In this document: positions 54,601 through 62,568 of the stretch, in pieces
Layout: each line of letters starts with the position of its first letter
Position numbering within the stretch: position 1 is the first letter of the stretch
Assembly (NCBI RefSeq): GCF_042651465.1
Contig: NZ_JBHSCZ010000002.1
Span: forward strand, 248,001-312,000
Direction: 5' to 3'
Source of the DNA: Ferruginibacter yonginensis
GTDB lineage: Bacteria; Bacteroidota; Bacteroidia; Chitinophagales; Chitinophagaceae
DNA: 64,000 nucleotides
Notes under the pieces: model-generated
Told to the model about the DNA's origin: nothing
Database searches by the model: none
The model's input: only the letters and a program-made list of their open reading frames with translations
Made by a program: the position numbers and the translations under genes

Positions 54601-54833
54601 TTGATTTTGTGGAGCCAGATAAAAACAAAAAATACCGAAAAGAAAAAATAGTGATTTCTCCCACTGATACCAATTTGGTAAGAGAACAAATTGTAACAGT
54701 TTGGAATAAAATACAAGCAAAAGACTTTTACACAGGCTGCGGCAAGCCAGATTGTAAGTGGTGTAACTTTGTGAAAAATAATGAACTAGCAATTGCTTTA
54801 CACGAAATGAATGATGAAGCAAATGAAGATTAA
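51681..54833 (+). CDS. UvrD/Rep-family DNA helicase fused to a PD-(D/E)XK nuclease domain
   Basis: A 1050-residue SF1A helicase with a C-terminal nuclease. Helicase motifs in order: Q-motif LNEQQQIAV, Walker A GPGTGKTQ, Walker B LVDEYQDTS, motif III VGDDDQSIYRFQGA, motif IV NNYRSTQPI, motif V TAHGSKGLEF and motif VI VALTRAEKYLYI. After residue 780 comes a RecB-type nuclease: Cys in YLKCPLQFYY, GSAIHHALEQLF, an Asp in GKMDKLEFDG, DYKTGN, and C-terminal cysteines in CGKPDCKWC. The four cysteines probably hold an iron-sulphur cluster as in AddB and Cas4. Helicase and nuclease in one chain suggest double-strand break processing, like an AdnB- or AddA-type enzyme. Confidence 0.92.
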   Translation: MASYQQQLLSKFNETYHQLNEQQQIAVNNTEGPVMVIAGPGTGKTQILAARISKILLMPDNLPENILCLTYTDAGAIAMRKRLQQFIGADAYKVNIYTFHAFCNDVIQDNLSLFEKNSLDAISELENIQLFKTLIDQFQKDNPLKRYRGDVYYEINNLRQLFSTMKREGWTASFINQKIDAYIESLPLRDEYITKRATKDFKKGEVRLDKIKEEVEKKEKLRAAVNEFDHYQQLMRERNRYDFDDMINWVIKAFEENPTVLANYQERFQYILVDEYQDTSGTQNRLVQLLISYWEKPNVFVVGDDDQSIYRFQGANVENMLNFANAYEKDLITVVLTNNYRSTQPILDISKTLINNNQERLVTQIPGLSKDLKSANSKFANLTINPIIREYNSVKEEMAGITNNIVGLLANGVAPGAIAIIYKENKYGEALAQYCRLQNIPVYSKRSFNILQDPFIDKVLTILRYLNAEHDIPYGGDEMLFKILHFDFYKIAPIDIAKLTVEASTKKYTDPSSSLRRLLVDKATRPPQNLFDEGLNKNLVSTSAMLEQLIADVANVSLQQLIDNVIRNAGVLKYVMQSNEKLRLLQVLTALFDFVKAETSRNPYLNLNGFIDIIDLMAKESLPINMVEVSGNEKSVNLLTAHGSKGLEFTYVFFAGVNANAWEKKRKPNGGYILPDTVFNAAPSPLAVNEELRRLFFVALTRAEKYLYISFAKYNNEGKGLEPSMFIAEIQQVHHLPVEKISLSDDEMAIFNSLQFTAQAPEIAHIEADFIEQILSKFAMNVTALNNYLKCPLQFYYGNLIRIPSGKSEATEFGSAIHHALEQLFKKMQDGGKETFGSKADLMADFNWYMHRHRENFTKEQFARRMEYGETVLTNYYDTYVQQWNKVVAVERNIRGVVVDGVPLKGKMDKLEFDGKNINVVDYKTGNVDNALEELKGPNDKNELGGNYWRQAIFYKILIDNYPQKDWQVVSTEFDFVEPDKNKKYRKEKIVISPTDTNLVREQIVTVWNKIQAKDFYTGCGKPDCKWCNFVKNNELAIALHEMNDEANED

Positions 54834-54837
54834 AAAC

Positions 54838-54867
54838 AAAGGGCGCTTCTGGTTTGAAGCGCCCTTT
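54838..54867. terminator. Bidirectional terminator after the helicase
   Basis: A 12-bp stem AAAGGGCGCTTC / GAAGCGCCCTTT with a 6-nt loop between two convergent genes. Confidence 0.93.
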
Positions 54868-54873
54868 AATAAT

Positions 54874-55500
54874 TTATGGGTTTGTTTTTTTGGCTTTTAA
54901 AACATCTAATATTTCTTGTTGTTTTATTATTTCTTTTTGCTGATCTGCTTGGTCTTTTGCATTTTTTGATAAATCATCTTGTAAGTTCTTTATTTTCTTT
55001 TCCATACTTGATTGATCATCTTGCAAATTCTTTAATTTTTTTTGTGCTTTTGTAACAACTTCAAATTGATCGTTCACTAAATTATCAGTATGTAATGCCT
55101 CAATTGTAGGTAACATTTCTGCTAAAAACGATTTTGCACTTGCAGCATTAATGGTTGTGGCGTTTGATCCATTTGAATTGATGATAAGCGTAACAATAGT
55201 TATGTCTTTTTCTTTCTTACTTTTTCTGCTAATATCAAAAATGTAATCTTGTGCACTAGGGCTAATACTACCAATAATAGCATTACTAGCAACTAAAAAG
55301 CCTTTGCTGCTTTTAAGTTTAAAGCCCATACGTTCTACTTTATCTGTTAATGATTTTTCTACTGTTTCTTTAGGGTATTTATACTCCATAGCTACAGCAG
55401 GTTGGCTTACCTTACTATATTCCATTTGTGTTTCGTAAGCTTGTGCAAATAAAACAGGGGTTGTTGCAATTAATATAAATGCTAATACAAATTTTTTCAT
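54874..55500 (-). CDS. Secreted coiled-coil protein of unknown function
   Basis: A 208-residue exported protein. A signal peptide (MKKFVLAFILIATTPVLFAQ) leads into a compact domain of about 110 residues with alternating strands, and the C-terminal 65 residues form a Lys/Gln/Asp-rich coiled coil with near-repeats of KNLQDDQSS and KNLQDDLSK. I do not recognise the domain. Start ATG at 55500 begins the signal peptide. It converges on the helicase gene across a shared terminator and is divergent from the Ig-like lipoprotein gene. Confidence 0.8.
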   Translation of the reverse strand: MKKFVLAFILIATTPVLFAQAYETQMEYSKVSQPAVAMEYKYPKETVEKSLTDKVERMGFKLKSSKGFLVASNAIIGSISPSAQDYIFDISRKSKKEKDITIVTLIINSNGSNATTINAASAKSFLAEMLPTIEALHTDNLVNDQFEVVTKAQKKLKNLQDDQSSMEKKIKNLQDDLSKNAKDQADQQKEIIKQQEILDVLKAKKTNP

Positions 55501-55602
55501 AATACTTTTTATGTTTTTTATACTGAACCAAAAGTCGTGCTACAAAACTAGCTCAATAACATTTTATTTGGTTAATATTTTAAACAATAAGCTTTATCGA
55601 GT

Positions 55603-55610
55603 TACTTTTG
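55603..55610 (+). promoter_or_regulatory. -7 box in front of the Ig-like lipoprotein gene
   Basis: TACTTTTG fits TAnnTTTG exactly. It overlaps the in-frame TTG at 55608 and touches the ATG at 55611, so RNA starting near 55617 could only use the ATG at 55632. Confidence 0.5.
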
Positions 55611-55631
55611 ATGAAACAATGCTTAAAATTA

Positions 55632-57026
55632 ATGCGCTATAAAATACATTCGGTTTTGGGTTCCCTATTTTCAATTGCCATAATCATTTCAATTTTTGGA
55701 AGTTGCGCTCAAATTGGCTTACCTACCGGTGGTGTTAAAGATACTCTTGCGCCCAAGTTAGTAAGAGCTTCTCCAAGTTATGGTAGTGTAAATGTTACCA
55801 ACAGCAAAATTACTTTTGAGTTTAATGAATATATTGATGTGCAGGATTTACAGCAAAACCTATTAATTTCTCCCCTACAAAACCGAAACCCAATTATAAT
55901 AACGAACCCACGTAGCATTAGTTTAAAATTTAGAGACTCATTGCTGCCCAATACCACTTATAATATTAATTTCGGTAACGCCATTAAAGACATTAACGAA
56001 GGCAACATCTACCAAAATTTTACCTATGCTTTTTCAACCGGTGCTTTTATTGATAGCAACTTTATAACAGGTAAGGTAATATTGGCCGAAACAGGTTTGT
56101 ACGACTCTACTTTAATAGTAATGCTTTACACCAATGCTGTTGATACTACTGTTTTAAAAAAGAAACCCAACTATATTGCTAAAGTAAACAGCGATGGTAC
56201 TTTTAGGTTTAATAATTTACCCAACACCACCTTCAATATTTATGCATTAAAAGATGGCGATGGTGGCAAAACCTACAACTCCAAAGCTGAAATATTTGCC
56301 TTTGCCAATAAAAAAATTAACAGCAATAGTAACATTACACTTTATGCATATGCAGAACAAAAAGCAATTGCTAATACAATAACCACCAATGCAGTAGCAG
56401 GCGTTATTAGAAGTGCCACCGAAAAAAAATTACGCTATAATACCAATTTAACAGGAGCGCAGGATTTATTACAACCGCTTGAAATTACCTTTACCAACGC
56501 ACTAAAAAACATCGATACTAATAAAATTTATATTGCAGATACATTTTACAAACGCCTACCCAATGTAAAATTTAGTTTAGATAGTACGGCAAAAGTTATA
56601 CGATTCAACACCGCTTGGTCACCAGCCACACCTTTAAAATTAGTGATTGCACAAACGGCCGTTACAGATTCGGCAAATGTGAGCTTAACTAAAAGTGATA
56701 CCATTACTTTTAATACCAAAAGAGAAGAAGATTATGGTCGCCTCATACTTCGTTTTAACGATATTGATTTAACCAAAAACCCCGTTATTCAATTTGTAGT
56801 GAGTGATGCTATAAAAATGGCATTTCCTATTACAAGCACTGAGTTTGTAAGCAAGCGTTTTCCCCCAGGCGATTATACGGTTCGCATTTTATATGATAAA
56901 AATAAAGATGGTGTTTGGACGCCGGGCAACTATACCCAACAGTTACAACCCGAGCTAGTTGTCACTTTACCACAAAAATTAAGCATACGAGCTGATTGGG
57001 ATAATGAAAGAGAAATTAACCTGTAA
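55632..57026 (+). CDS. Ig-like domain lipoprotein
   Basis: A 464-residue exported lipoprotein, Cys of SIFGSC at about residue 25. Directly after the lipobox comes QIGLPTGGVKDTLAPKLV, a Bacteroidota hallmark, and then a bacterial Ig-like domain of Big_5 type (ITFEFNEYIDV, LPNTTYNINFGNAIKDINEGN in short form). A carboxypeptidase-regulatory-like domain (about 145-230) and further beta-rich modules follow, ending with DYTVRILYDKNKDG. I chose the ATG at 55632 because of the -7 box at 55603-55610; the ATG at 55611 would add seven residues. Possibly co-transcribed with recR. Confidence 0.85.
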   Translation: MRYKIHSVLGSLFSIAIIISIFGSCAQIGLPTGGVKDTLAPKLVRASPSYGSVNVTNSKITFEFNEYIDVQDLQQNLLISPLQNRNPIIITNPRSISLKFRDSLLPNTTYNINFGNAIKDINEGNIYQNFTYAFSTGAFIDSNFITGKVILAETGLYDSTLIVMLYTNAVDTTVLKKKPNYIAKVNSDGTFRFNNLPNTTFNIYALKDGDGGKTYNSKAEIFAFANKKINSNSNITLYAYAEQKAIANTITTNAVAGVIRSATEKKLRYNTNLTGAQDLLQPLEITFTNALKNIDTNKIYIADTFYKRLPNVKFSLDSTAKVIRFNTAWSPATPLKLVIAQTAVTDSANVSLTKSDTITFNTKREEDYGRLILRFNDIDLTKNPVIQFVVSDAIKMAFPITSTEFVSKRFPPGDYTVRILYDKNKDGVWTPGNYTQQLQPELVVTLPQKLSIRADWDNEREINL

Positions 57027-57056
57027 AATACTTTTACAATCAATAATTTTGCAGCT

Positions 57057-57674
57057 ATGCAATTCTCTTCTCAATTATTAGAAAACGCCGTGAACGAATT
57101 TGCCAAATTGCCCGGCATTGGCAAAAAAACAGCACTACGGTTGGTATTGCATTTAGTAAAACAAGATGAAACTTTGGTGGCTCATTTCAGTAATACCATT
57201 GCTAAAATGCGTAACGAAATTAAATTTTGCAATCGTTGCTATAACATATCTGATACTGTTACCTGTAATATTTGCAGCAACCCTATGCGCCAGCAAAACA
57301 CCATTTGTGTAGTTGAAAATATTAGAGACGTAATTGCTATTGAAAACACCCAACAATTTAGTGGCTTATACCATGTTTTAGGCGGTGTAATTTCTCCACT
57401 TGATGGCCTTGGTCCTGAACAGCTCACCATTGAAGCCTTAGTAAATCGTATTCAAAATGAAGCCATTGAAGAGGTGATTTTTGCCCTAAACCCTAATATA
57501 CAAGGCGATACCACTATTTATTATATTGGCAGAATGCTCAAAGAAACCAATGTAAAAATTACCACTATTGCAAGGGGTATTGCATTTGGTGGCGAATTAG
57601 AGTTTGCTGATGAAATGACGCTTGCAAAAAGCATTAGCAACCGTATTACGGTTGATCATTATATTTCAAATTAA
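57057..57674 (+). CDS. recR: Recombination protein RecR
   Basis: A 205-residue protein of the RecFOR pathway for loading RecA at gaps. The helix-hairpin-helix (FAKLPGIGKKTALRLVLHL), the four-Cys zinc finger (Cys at CNRCYN and CNIC), and the Toprim domain with ICVVEN and VIFALNPNIQGDTT are complete. It begins 30 bp after the previous gene. Normal length. Confidence 0.96.
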   Translation: MQFSSQLLENAVNEFAKLPGIGKKTALRLVLHLVKQDETLVAHFSNTIAKMRNEIKFCNRCYNISDTVTCNICSNPMRQQNTICVVENIRDVIAIENTQQFSGLYHVLGGVISPLDGLGPEQLTIEALVNRIQNEAIEEVIFALNPNIQGDTTIYYIGRMLKETNVKITTIARGIAFGGELEFADEMTLAKSISNRITVDHYISN

Positions 57675-57748
57675 GAAATTAAACCTTCGTTAATTTTATT
57701 TTGTCAGCAATTATATTCTACTATTTTTACAAAAAAAATTAAACTAAC

Positions 57749-58264
57749 ATGAAAAAATTAATCTTAAGTTTGCTAGCAGCAACCCTTATGACAGTTTCTT
57801 TTGCTCAAACAGCCGACAAAATGTTAAAACACAGTGGTGAAACATTGGATGTAAAAATTTTAAAAGTAGGTGAAGAAACAATTACTTACAAATACCCTGG
57901 TGAAGATGCTGAACAAACCATTGGTAAATTTGCCGTTGCAAAAATTACATACGGATCAAGTAACAGGGTTGAAAACATTACTGAAAAAATCGTTATTGGC
58001 GATAAAGATGATTGGGAAAACGTACAAATTTTAACCAGTGCAGCTCAAGTTGTTGGTTTAAGAAAAGGTGAAGAAGTTAAAGGAAAAACATCTGGCTTTA
58101 TTAGTTATAACTCAGCTGGTTCTGCAGATAAAAAAGCAACCAAAAGAATTAAGCAAGATGCTGCTGATTTAGGTGCTCCTTTCATTTTGATGCTTTCTGA
58201 TAAAGCAGATAATTTCGGTATCAAACAATCAATGAAAAAAGGCGTTGTATACTATTACAAGTAA
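57749..58264 (+). CDS. Secreted protein of unknown function
   Basis: A 171-residue exported protein with signal peptide (ending VSFAQ, about residue 20). The mature part has strands around GETLDVKILKVGEETITYKYPGE, a pattern seen in other Bacteroidota exported proteins of unknown role, and ends in a Lys-rich region. The middle contains VGDKDDWENVQILTS-like residues and a GLRKGEEVKGKTSG loop. A promoter of the form TTTG-N18-TATTTTTA lies at 57700-57729 (7 of 8 in the -7 box). A terminator follows at 58280. Confidence 0.75.
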   Translation: MKKLILSLLAATLMTVSFAQTADKMLKHSGETLDVKILKVGEETITYKYPGEDAEQTIGKFAVAKITYGSSNRVENITEKIVIGDKDDWENVQILTSAAQVVGLRKGEEVKGKTSGFISYNSAGSADKKATKRIKQDAADLGAPFILMLSDKADNFGIKQSMKKGVVYYYK

Positions 58265-58279
58265 TTGTATTCTTTTTTA

Positions 58280-58312
58280 AAAAAATCCCTCCACAACTTG
58301 GAGGGATTTTTT
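58280..58312 (+). terminator. Intrinsic terminator
   Basis: A 13-bp stem AAAAAATCCCTCC / GGAGGGATTTTTT with a 7-nt loop and T-tract, 16 nt after the stop codon. Confidence 0.93.
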
Positions 58313-58338
58313 TTATTCCCCTATTAGTAACCTACCGC

Positions 58339-58369
58339 TTTGTAAACACCGTAACATATTGTACTTTTG
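58339..58369 (+). promoter_or_regulatory. Consensus Bacteroidota promoter of the metH operon
   Basis: TTTG (58339-58342), a spacer of exactly 19 bp, and TACTTTTG (58362-58369): a full match to the Bacteroidota primary-sigma consensus TTTG-N19-TAnnTTTG. RNA should start near 58375. Confidence 0.85.
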
Positions 58370-58373
58370 TACA

Positions 58374-58480
58374 GTAAGTGGAAGGATTTGTTTATTGTTC
58401 ACCCACTTGCATCTCTCAAAAAACTGAACTAATAAACGAGGCACATTTCCTACAATCACCCTGCTGCGGATCTGCAAATC
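58374..58480 (+). ncRNA. Structured metH leader, candidate SAM-II-like riboswitch
   Basis: The leader folds as an H-type pseudoknot. P1 pairs 58374-58381 with 58403-58410 (GTAAGTGG / CCACTTGC, one wobble). P2 pairs the P1 loop 58388-58396 (TTGTTTATT) with 58431-58439 (AATAAACGA, one wobble). The loop has GATTT...ATTG and the 3' strand ACTAAT, close to conserved segments I remember from SAM-II, which has the same topology. An alternative pairing (GATTTG 58385-58390 with CAAATC 58475-58480) excludes P2. The class call is tentative; the pseudoknot itself is directly visible. It precedes a methionine synthase, an expected target. Confidence 0.5.
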
Positions 58481-58533
58481 GTATTATATAGTTCATAAAT
58501 TATTTCATTTTAAAAAGATGAAACACATTTTAT

Positions 58534-59541
58534 ATGGATATTAAAGCGATTTTAAAAGAACGAATTTTGGTAATTGATGGTGCTATGGGTACTATGATTC
58601 AACGCCATAAATTACAAGAGAACGATTACCGTGGTGAACGTTTCAGCAACTGGCATAAAGATGTTAAGGGCAATAATGATTTATTGAGCATTACTCAGCC
58701 AAGTATTATTGAAGGCATACACGAACAATACTTGGCAGCCGGTGCTGATATTATTGAAACCAATACGTTTAGCAGTACCAGTATTGCTCAAGCAGATTAT
58801 GATATGCAAGTATTGGCTTACGAAATGAATGTAGCATCTGCTCAATGTGCTCGTAAAGCAGCAGATAAATATACCACTCAAAACCCTGCTAAACCAAGGT
58901 TTGTTGCAGGTGCTATTGGTCCTCTCAATAAAACATTATCCCTTTCGCCAGATGTAAATAACCCTGGTTTTAGAGCCGTTACTTTTGATGAAGTGGTAAC
59001 AGCCTACACCGAACAAATTGATGGCCTAGTAAATGGCGGTGTTGATATTTTATTAATAGAAACTATTTTTGATACCCTCAATGCCAAAGCGGCCATTTTT
59101 GCCATCAACCAATATTTTAGAAAACAACAAAAAACACCACTTCCAATTATGATTAGTGGTACCATCACCGATGCATCGGGCCGTACACTTAGCGGTCAAA
59201 CTTTAGAAGCTTTTTACATATCCGTAATGCATGCCAACCCTTTAAGCGTTGGTTTAAATTGTGCATTAGGTGCTAGCGAAATGCGCCCTCATGTAGAGGA
59301 GTTGTCATCAATTGCCCAATGCTTTACATCGGCTTACCCTAACGCAGGTTTACCCAATGCATTTGGTGAGTACGATGAACAACCGCATGAAACAGCCCAT
59401 ATTATTGAAGAATGGGCCGCTAAAGGCTTTTTAAATATTGTAGGGGGTTGTTGTGGCACAACACCTGATCATATAAAACATATTGCCAATGCGGTGCAAC
59501 ACTATAAACCAAGGCCATTGCCCGTTGTTGTTACTGCTTAA
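58534..59541 (+). CDS. metH: Methionine synthase, homocysteine-binding part (split MetH, N-terminal half)
   Basis: A 335-residue protein equal to the first domain of cobalamin-dependent methionine synthase. It binds zinc and activates homocysteine: the Cys of GLNCALG and the pair in VGGCCGTTPDH are the zinc ligands, and DGAMGTMIQR marks the start. The rest of MetH is encoded by the next gene, 43 bp downstream. Together they total 1234 residues, close to the 1227 of E. coli MetH, so the enzyme is split but complete. Such splits are known in Bacteroidota. Confidence 0.93.
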   Translation: MDIKAILKERILVIDGAMGTMIQRHKLQENDYRGERFSNWHKDVKGNNDLLSITQPSIIEGIHEQYLAAGADIIETNTFSSTSIAQADYDMQVLAYEMNVASAQCARKAADKYTTQNPAKPRFVAGAIGPLNKTLSLSPDVNNPGFRAVTFDEVVTAYTEQIDGLVNGGVDILLIETIFDTLNAKAAIFAINQYFRKQQKTPLPIMISGTITDASGRTLSGQTLEAFYISVMHANPLSVGLNCALGASEMRPHVEELSSIAQCFTSAYPNAGLPNAFGEYDEQPHETAHIIEEWAAKGFLNIVGGCCGTTPDHIKHIANAVQHYKPRPLPVVVTA

Positions 59542-59584
59542 CATCTTACCAAAATTAATGCTATTTAAAAATTAGAATTTATTC

Positions 59585-62284
59585 ATGAATACCATACACC
59601 CCTATTTACGTTTAAGTGGTTTGCAGCCGTTGGTTGTAAGGCCCGAAACTAATTTTATAAATGTAGGCGAACGTACCAATGTTACCGGTAGTAAAAAATT
59701 TGCCAGACTTATTAAAGAAAATAAATACGAAGAAGCCCTTTCAGTTGCCAGACAACAAGTGGAAAGTGGTGCTCAAATTATTGATGTGAATATGGATGAT
59801 GCCTTGCTTGATGGTGTTGAAGCAATGACCACCTTCATGAATTTATTACAATCAGAGCCAGATATTGCTTTAATACCTGTAATGATTGATAGCAGCAAAT
59901 TTGAAATTATTGAAGCTGGTTTAAAATGTGCACAAGGCAAATGTATTGTAAACTCCATTTCATTAAAAGAAGGCGAAGCAAAGTTTATAGAGCAAGCCAC
60001 CATCTGTAAAGATTTTGGGGCTGCTGTAATTGTAATGGCGTTTGATGAAAAAGGACAAGCAGACACCAAAGAGCGTAAAGTTGAAATTTGTTCAAGAGCC
60101 TACAACATTTTAACCCAACAATTGCATTTTGATCCGCAAGATATCATCTTTGATCCCAATATTTTCGCCGTTGCTACCGGTATTGAATCACATAATAATT
60201 ATGCAGTGGATTTTATTGAAGCCACTCGTACCATCAAACAAATAATGCCACTCACCAAAGTAAGTGGTGGAGTAAGCAATGTATCATTTTCGTTTAGAGG
60301 TAACGATCATGTGAGGGAAGCCATACACAGTGTGTTTTTATACCATGCTATTAAAGCCGGTATGGATATGGGTATCGTAAATGCCGGGCAGTTAGTAGTG
60401 TATGATGAAATTGAACCACTGCTTAAACAACTTTGTGAAGATGTTTTGCTCAATCGTAACAACGATAATAACGAAGCCACCGAAAAACTCATTCAATTTG
60501 CCGAAACTGTAAAAGCCAAAGGAAAAGAAATTGTAAAAGATGAACGCTGGCGTAATGAACCTGTTGAAAAACGTTTAGCACATGCTTTAGTAAATGGTAT
60601 TACAGATTATATTGATGCTGATACAGAAGAAGCCCGTTTAAAATATGATAGACCGCTTGATGTTATTGAAGGCCCATTAATGGACGGTATGAACATTGTA
60701 GGCGACTTATTTGGTGCTGGTAAAATGTTTTTACCACAAGTGGTAAAAAGTGCAAGGGTTATGAAAAAAGCCGTAGCTGTTTTAACCCCATTTATTGAAC
60801 AAGAAAAAGAAGATAGAAAAAATGCCCATATTGCCGCAGGTACTGTAAATGAGGAAGCTGCAGGTGCCGCTAAAATATTATTGGCTACCGTAAAAGGCGA
60901 TGTGCATGATATTGGTAAAAATATTGTGGGTGTAGTGTTGGGTTGCAATGGGTATGATATTATTGACCTTGGTGTAATGGTTTCTGCAGATAAAATTTTA
61001 GCTGAAGCTCAAAAGCACAATGTTGATATGATTGGCCTTAGTGGCCTCATTACACCATCGCTTGATGAGATGGTGCACATTGGTAAAGAAATGACTCGTT
61101 TAAACATGAACATTCCTTTACTTATTGGCGGTGCCACCACTAGTCGTATGCACACGGCTGTAAAAATTGCGCCTGAGTACGAGCATGGTGTAGTGCATGT
61201 GTTAGATGCTAGCAGAAGCGTAACCGTAGCAGGCAGCTTATTAAGTAAAGAACAAAAACCTGCTTTTTTACAAAGTATTAAAAATGAGTACGAACAATTA
61301 AAAACTGATTTTGCAAGCAAGCGTACAGTAAAACAATACGTGCCATTTGAAGCGGCGCAACAAAATATTTTTAATATTGATTGGGAGTTGTTTACACCAA
61401 CAGTACCCACATTTACGGGTACTAAAATATTTGATTCAATAGATGTTGCAACATTAATACCCTATATTGATTGGCAACCATTTTTTATTGCATGGGAGTT
61501 ACATGGTAAGTTTCCACAAATATTGAGCGATAATATTGTGGGCAAACAAGCTACTGATTTATACAACGATGCTCAAAAATTATTGCATCAGCTCGTTTCA
61601 GAAAAATGGTTAAACGCCAAAGCTGTTATAGGTTTTTGGGAAGCTCAAAAAATAGCGCCTGATACTGTATTGCTAAACAACCAAGTTGAGCTACAGTTTT
61701 TAAGGCAGCAAATTAAAAAAGCTGCTGATCAACCTAATTTATCGTTGGCTGATTTTATTATGCCTGCTACCAATGGTACTGATTACTTGGGTGCTTTTTC
61801 TGTAACTATTGAAGGTATTGAGCCACACATAAAAAGGTTTGAAGAAAATTTAGATGATTACAACAAAATTATGTTGCAAGCATTGGCCGATAGGTTGGCC
61901 GAAGCATTAGCTGAGTATATGCACCACCTAACTCGTACGCATTATTGGGGCTACCAAAAAAATGAACAACTCAGTAATGAGCAATTAATTAAAGAAGAAT
62001 ATGTGGGTATTCGTCCGGCACCGGGCTACCCTGCTTGCCCTGACCATACTGAAAAATACAAACTGTTTGAATTATTAGGTGGAGAAGTTGCTACAGGTAT
62101 TCACTTAACTGAATCGTTAGCAATGTACCCTGCATCATCAGTATGTGGTTGGTATTTTGCACACCCACAAAGCAAATATTTTGGTGTAGGCAAAATTGAG
62201 CAAGATCAATTTGATGATTATGTACGTCGTAAAAAATTGCCCATCAATGAAATGCAACGCTGGTTAAGACCAATTATGGAATAA
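59585..62284 (+). CDS. metH: Methionine synthase, folate/cobalamin/activation part (split MetH, C-terminal half)
   Basis: An 899-residue protein with the remaining MetH domains: the methyl-tetrahydrofolate (pterin-binding) domain (about 20-290; NVGERTNVTGS, DVNMDDALLDG), the cobalamin cap (about 320-420), the B12-binding domain with DVHDIGKNIV and GLSGLITPSLDEM (about 435-570), and the SAM-binding reactivation domain (about 590-899) with GIRPAPGYPACPDHTEK. Catalytic and cofactor residues are in place, so it transfers the methyl group from methyl-folate to homocysteine bound by the partner. A strong terminator follows. Confidence 0.95.
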   Translation: MNTIHPYLRLSGLQPLVVRPETNFINVGERTNVTGSKKFARLIKENKYEEALSVARQQVESGAQIIDVNMDDALLDGVEAMTTFMNLLQSEPDIALIPVMIDSSKFEIIEAGLKCAQGKCIVNSISLKEGEAKFIEQATICKDFGAAVIVMAFDEKGQADTKERKVEICSRAYNILTQQLHFDPQDIIFDPNIFAVATGIESHNNYAVDFIEATRTIKQIMPLTKVSGGVSNVSFSFRGNDHVREAIHSVFLYHAIKAGMDMGIVNAGQLVVYDEIEPLLKQLCEDVLLNRNNDNNEATEKLIQFAETVKAKGKEIVKDERWRNEPVEKRLAHALVNGITDYIDADTEEARLKYDRPLDVIEGPLMDGMNIVGDLFGAGKMFLPQVVKSARVMKKAVAVLTPFIEQEKEDRKNAHIAAGTVNEEAAGAAKILLATVKGDVHDIGKNIVGVVLGCNGYDIIDLGVMVSADKILAEAQKHNVDMIGLSGLITPSLDEMVHIGKEMTRLNMNIPLLIGGATTSRMHTAVKIAPEYEHGVVHVLDASRSVTVAGSLLSKEQKPAFLQSIKNEYEQLKTDFASKRTVKQYVPFEAAQQNIFNIDWELFTPTVPTFTGTKIFDSIDVATLIPYIDWQPFFIAWELHGKFPQILSDNIVGKQATDLYNDAQKLLHQLVSEKWLNAKAVIGFWEAQKIAPDTVLLNNQVELQFLRQQIKKAADQPNLSLADFIMPATNGTDYLGAFSVTIEGIEPHIKRFEENLDDYNKIMLQALADRLAEALAEYMHHLTRTHYWGYQKNEQLSNEQLIKEEYVGIRPAPGYPACPDHTEKYKLFELLGGEVATGIHLTESLAMYPASSVCGWYFAHPQSKYFGVGKIEQDQFDDYVRRKKLPINEMQRWLRPIME

Positions 62285-62299
62285 ATTTTTTGAATTTTA

Positions 62300-62343
62300 A
62301 AAAAGCCCTCATTGAATGTTTAAACACAGAATGAGGGCTTTTT
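62300..62343 (+). terminator. Terminator of the metH operon
   Basis: A 14-bp perfect stem AAAAAGCCCTCATT / AATGAGGGCTTTTT with a 16-nt loop, starting 16 nt after the stop codon. Confidence 0.93.
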
Positions 62344-62472
62344 GCTTTTTATATATTATGTACAAACCATACAACATATATAAAAAAAATGTTGGTCGTG
62401 TTTTTAAAGTTGTATAAAATTTTTCCCATTGGGTCATCTTCATGTCAAAAACAAAAAAGGGGAAACTATCAT

Positions 62473-62538
62473 GGGTTACTTGTCGTTATTACTTAGCATT
62501 ATAACAACAGTATGGGTATTTATACGCATACTTTAATA
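62473..62538 (+). CDS. Candidate 21-residue hydrophobic membrane peptide
   Basis: A short frame coding MGYLSLLLSIITTVWVF and four more residues: one membrane-spanning helix with a single Arg. An AAAGGGG sequence, a good Shine-Dalgarno in a phylum that seldom uses one, lies about 10 nt before the ATG. It ends 30 bp before the sensor-kinase start. Real single-helix peptides of this size exist, but so short a frame could be chance. Confidence 0.35.
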
Positions 62539-62568
62539 ATAACACTCTTTTACTTTTAAAACAACCAC

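Noticed and set aside
51681..54833. Defence-type helicase-nuclease
   Set aside because: Surroundings are housekeeping genes and the protein looks like a chromosomal repair enzyme; no defence partners nearby.
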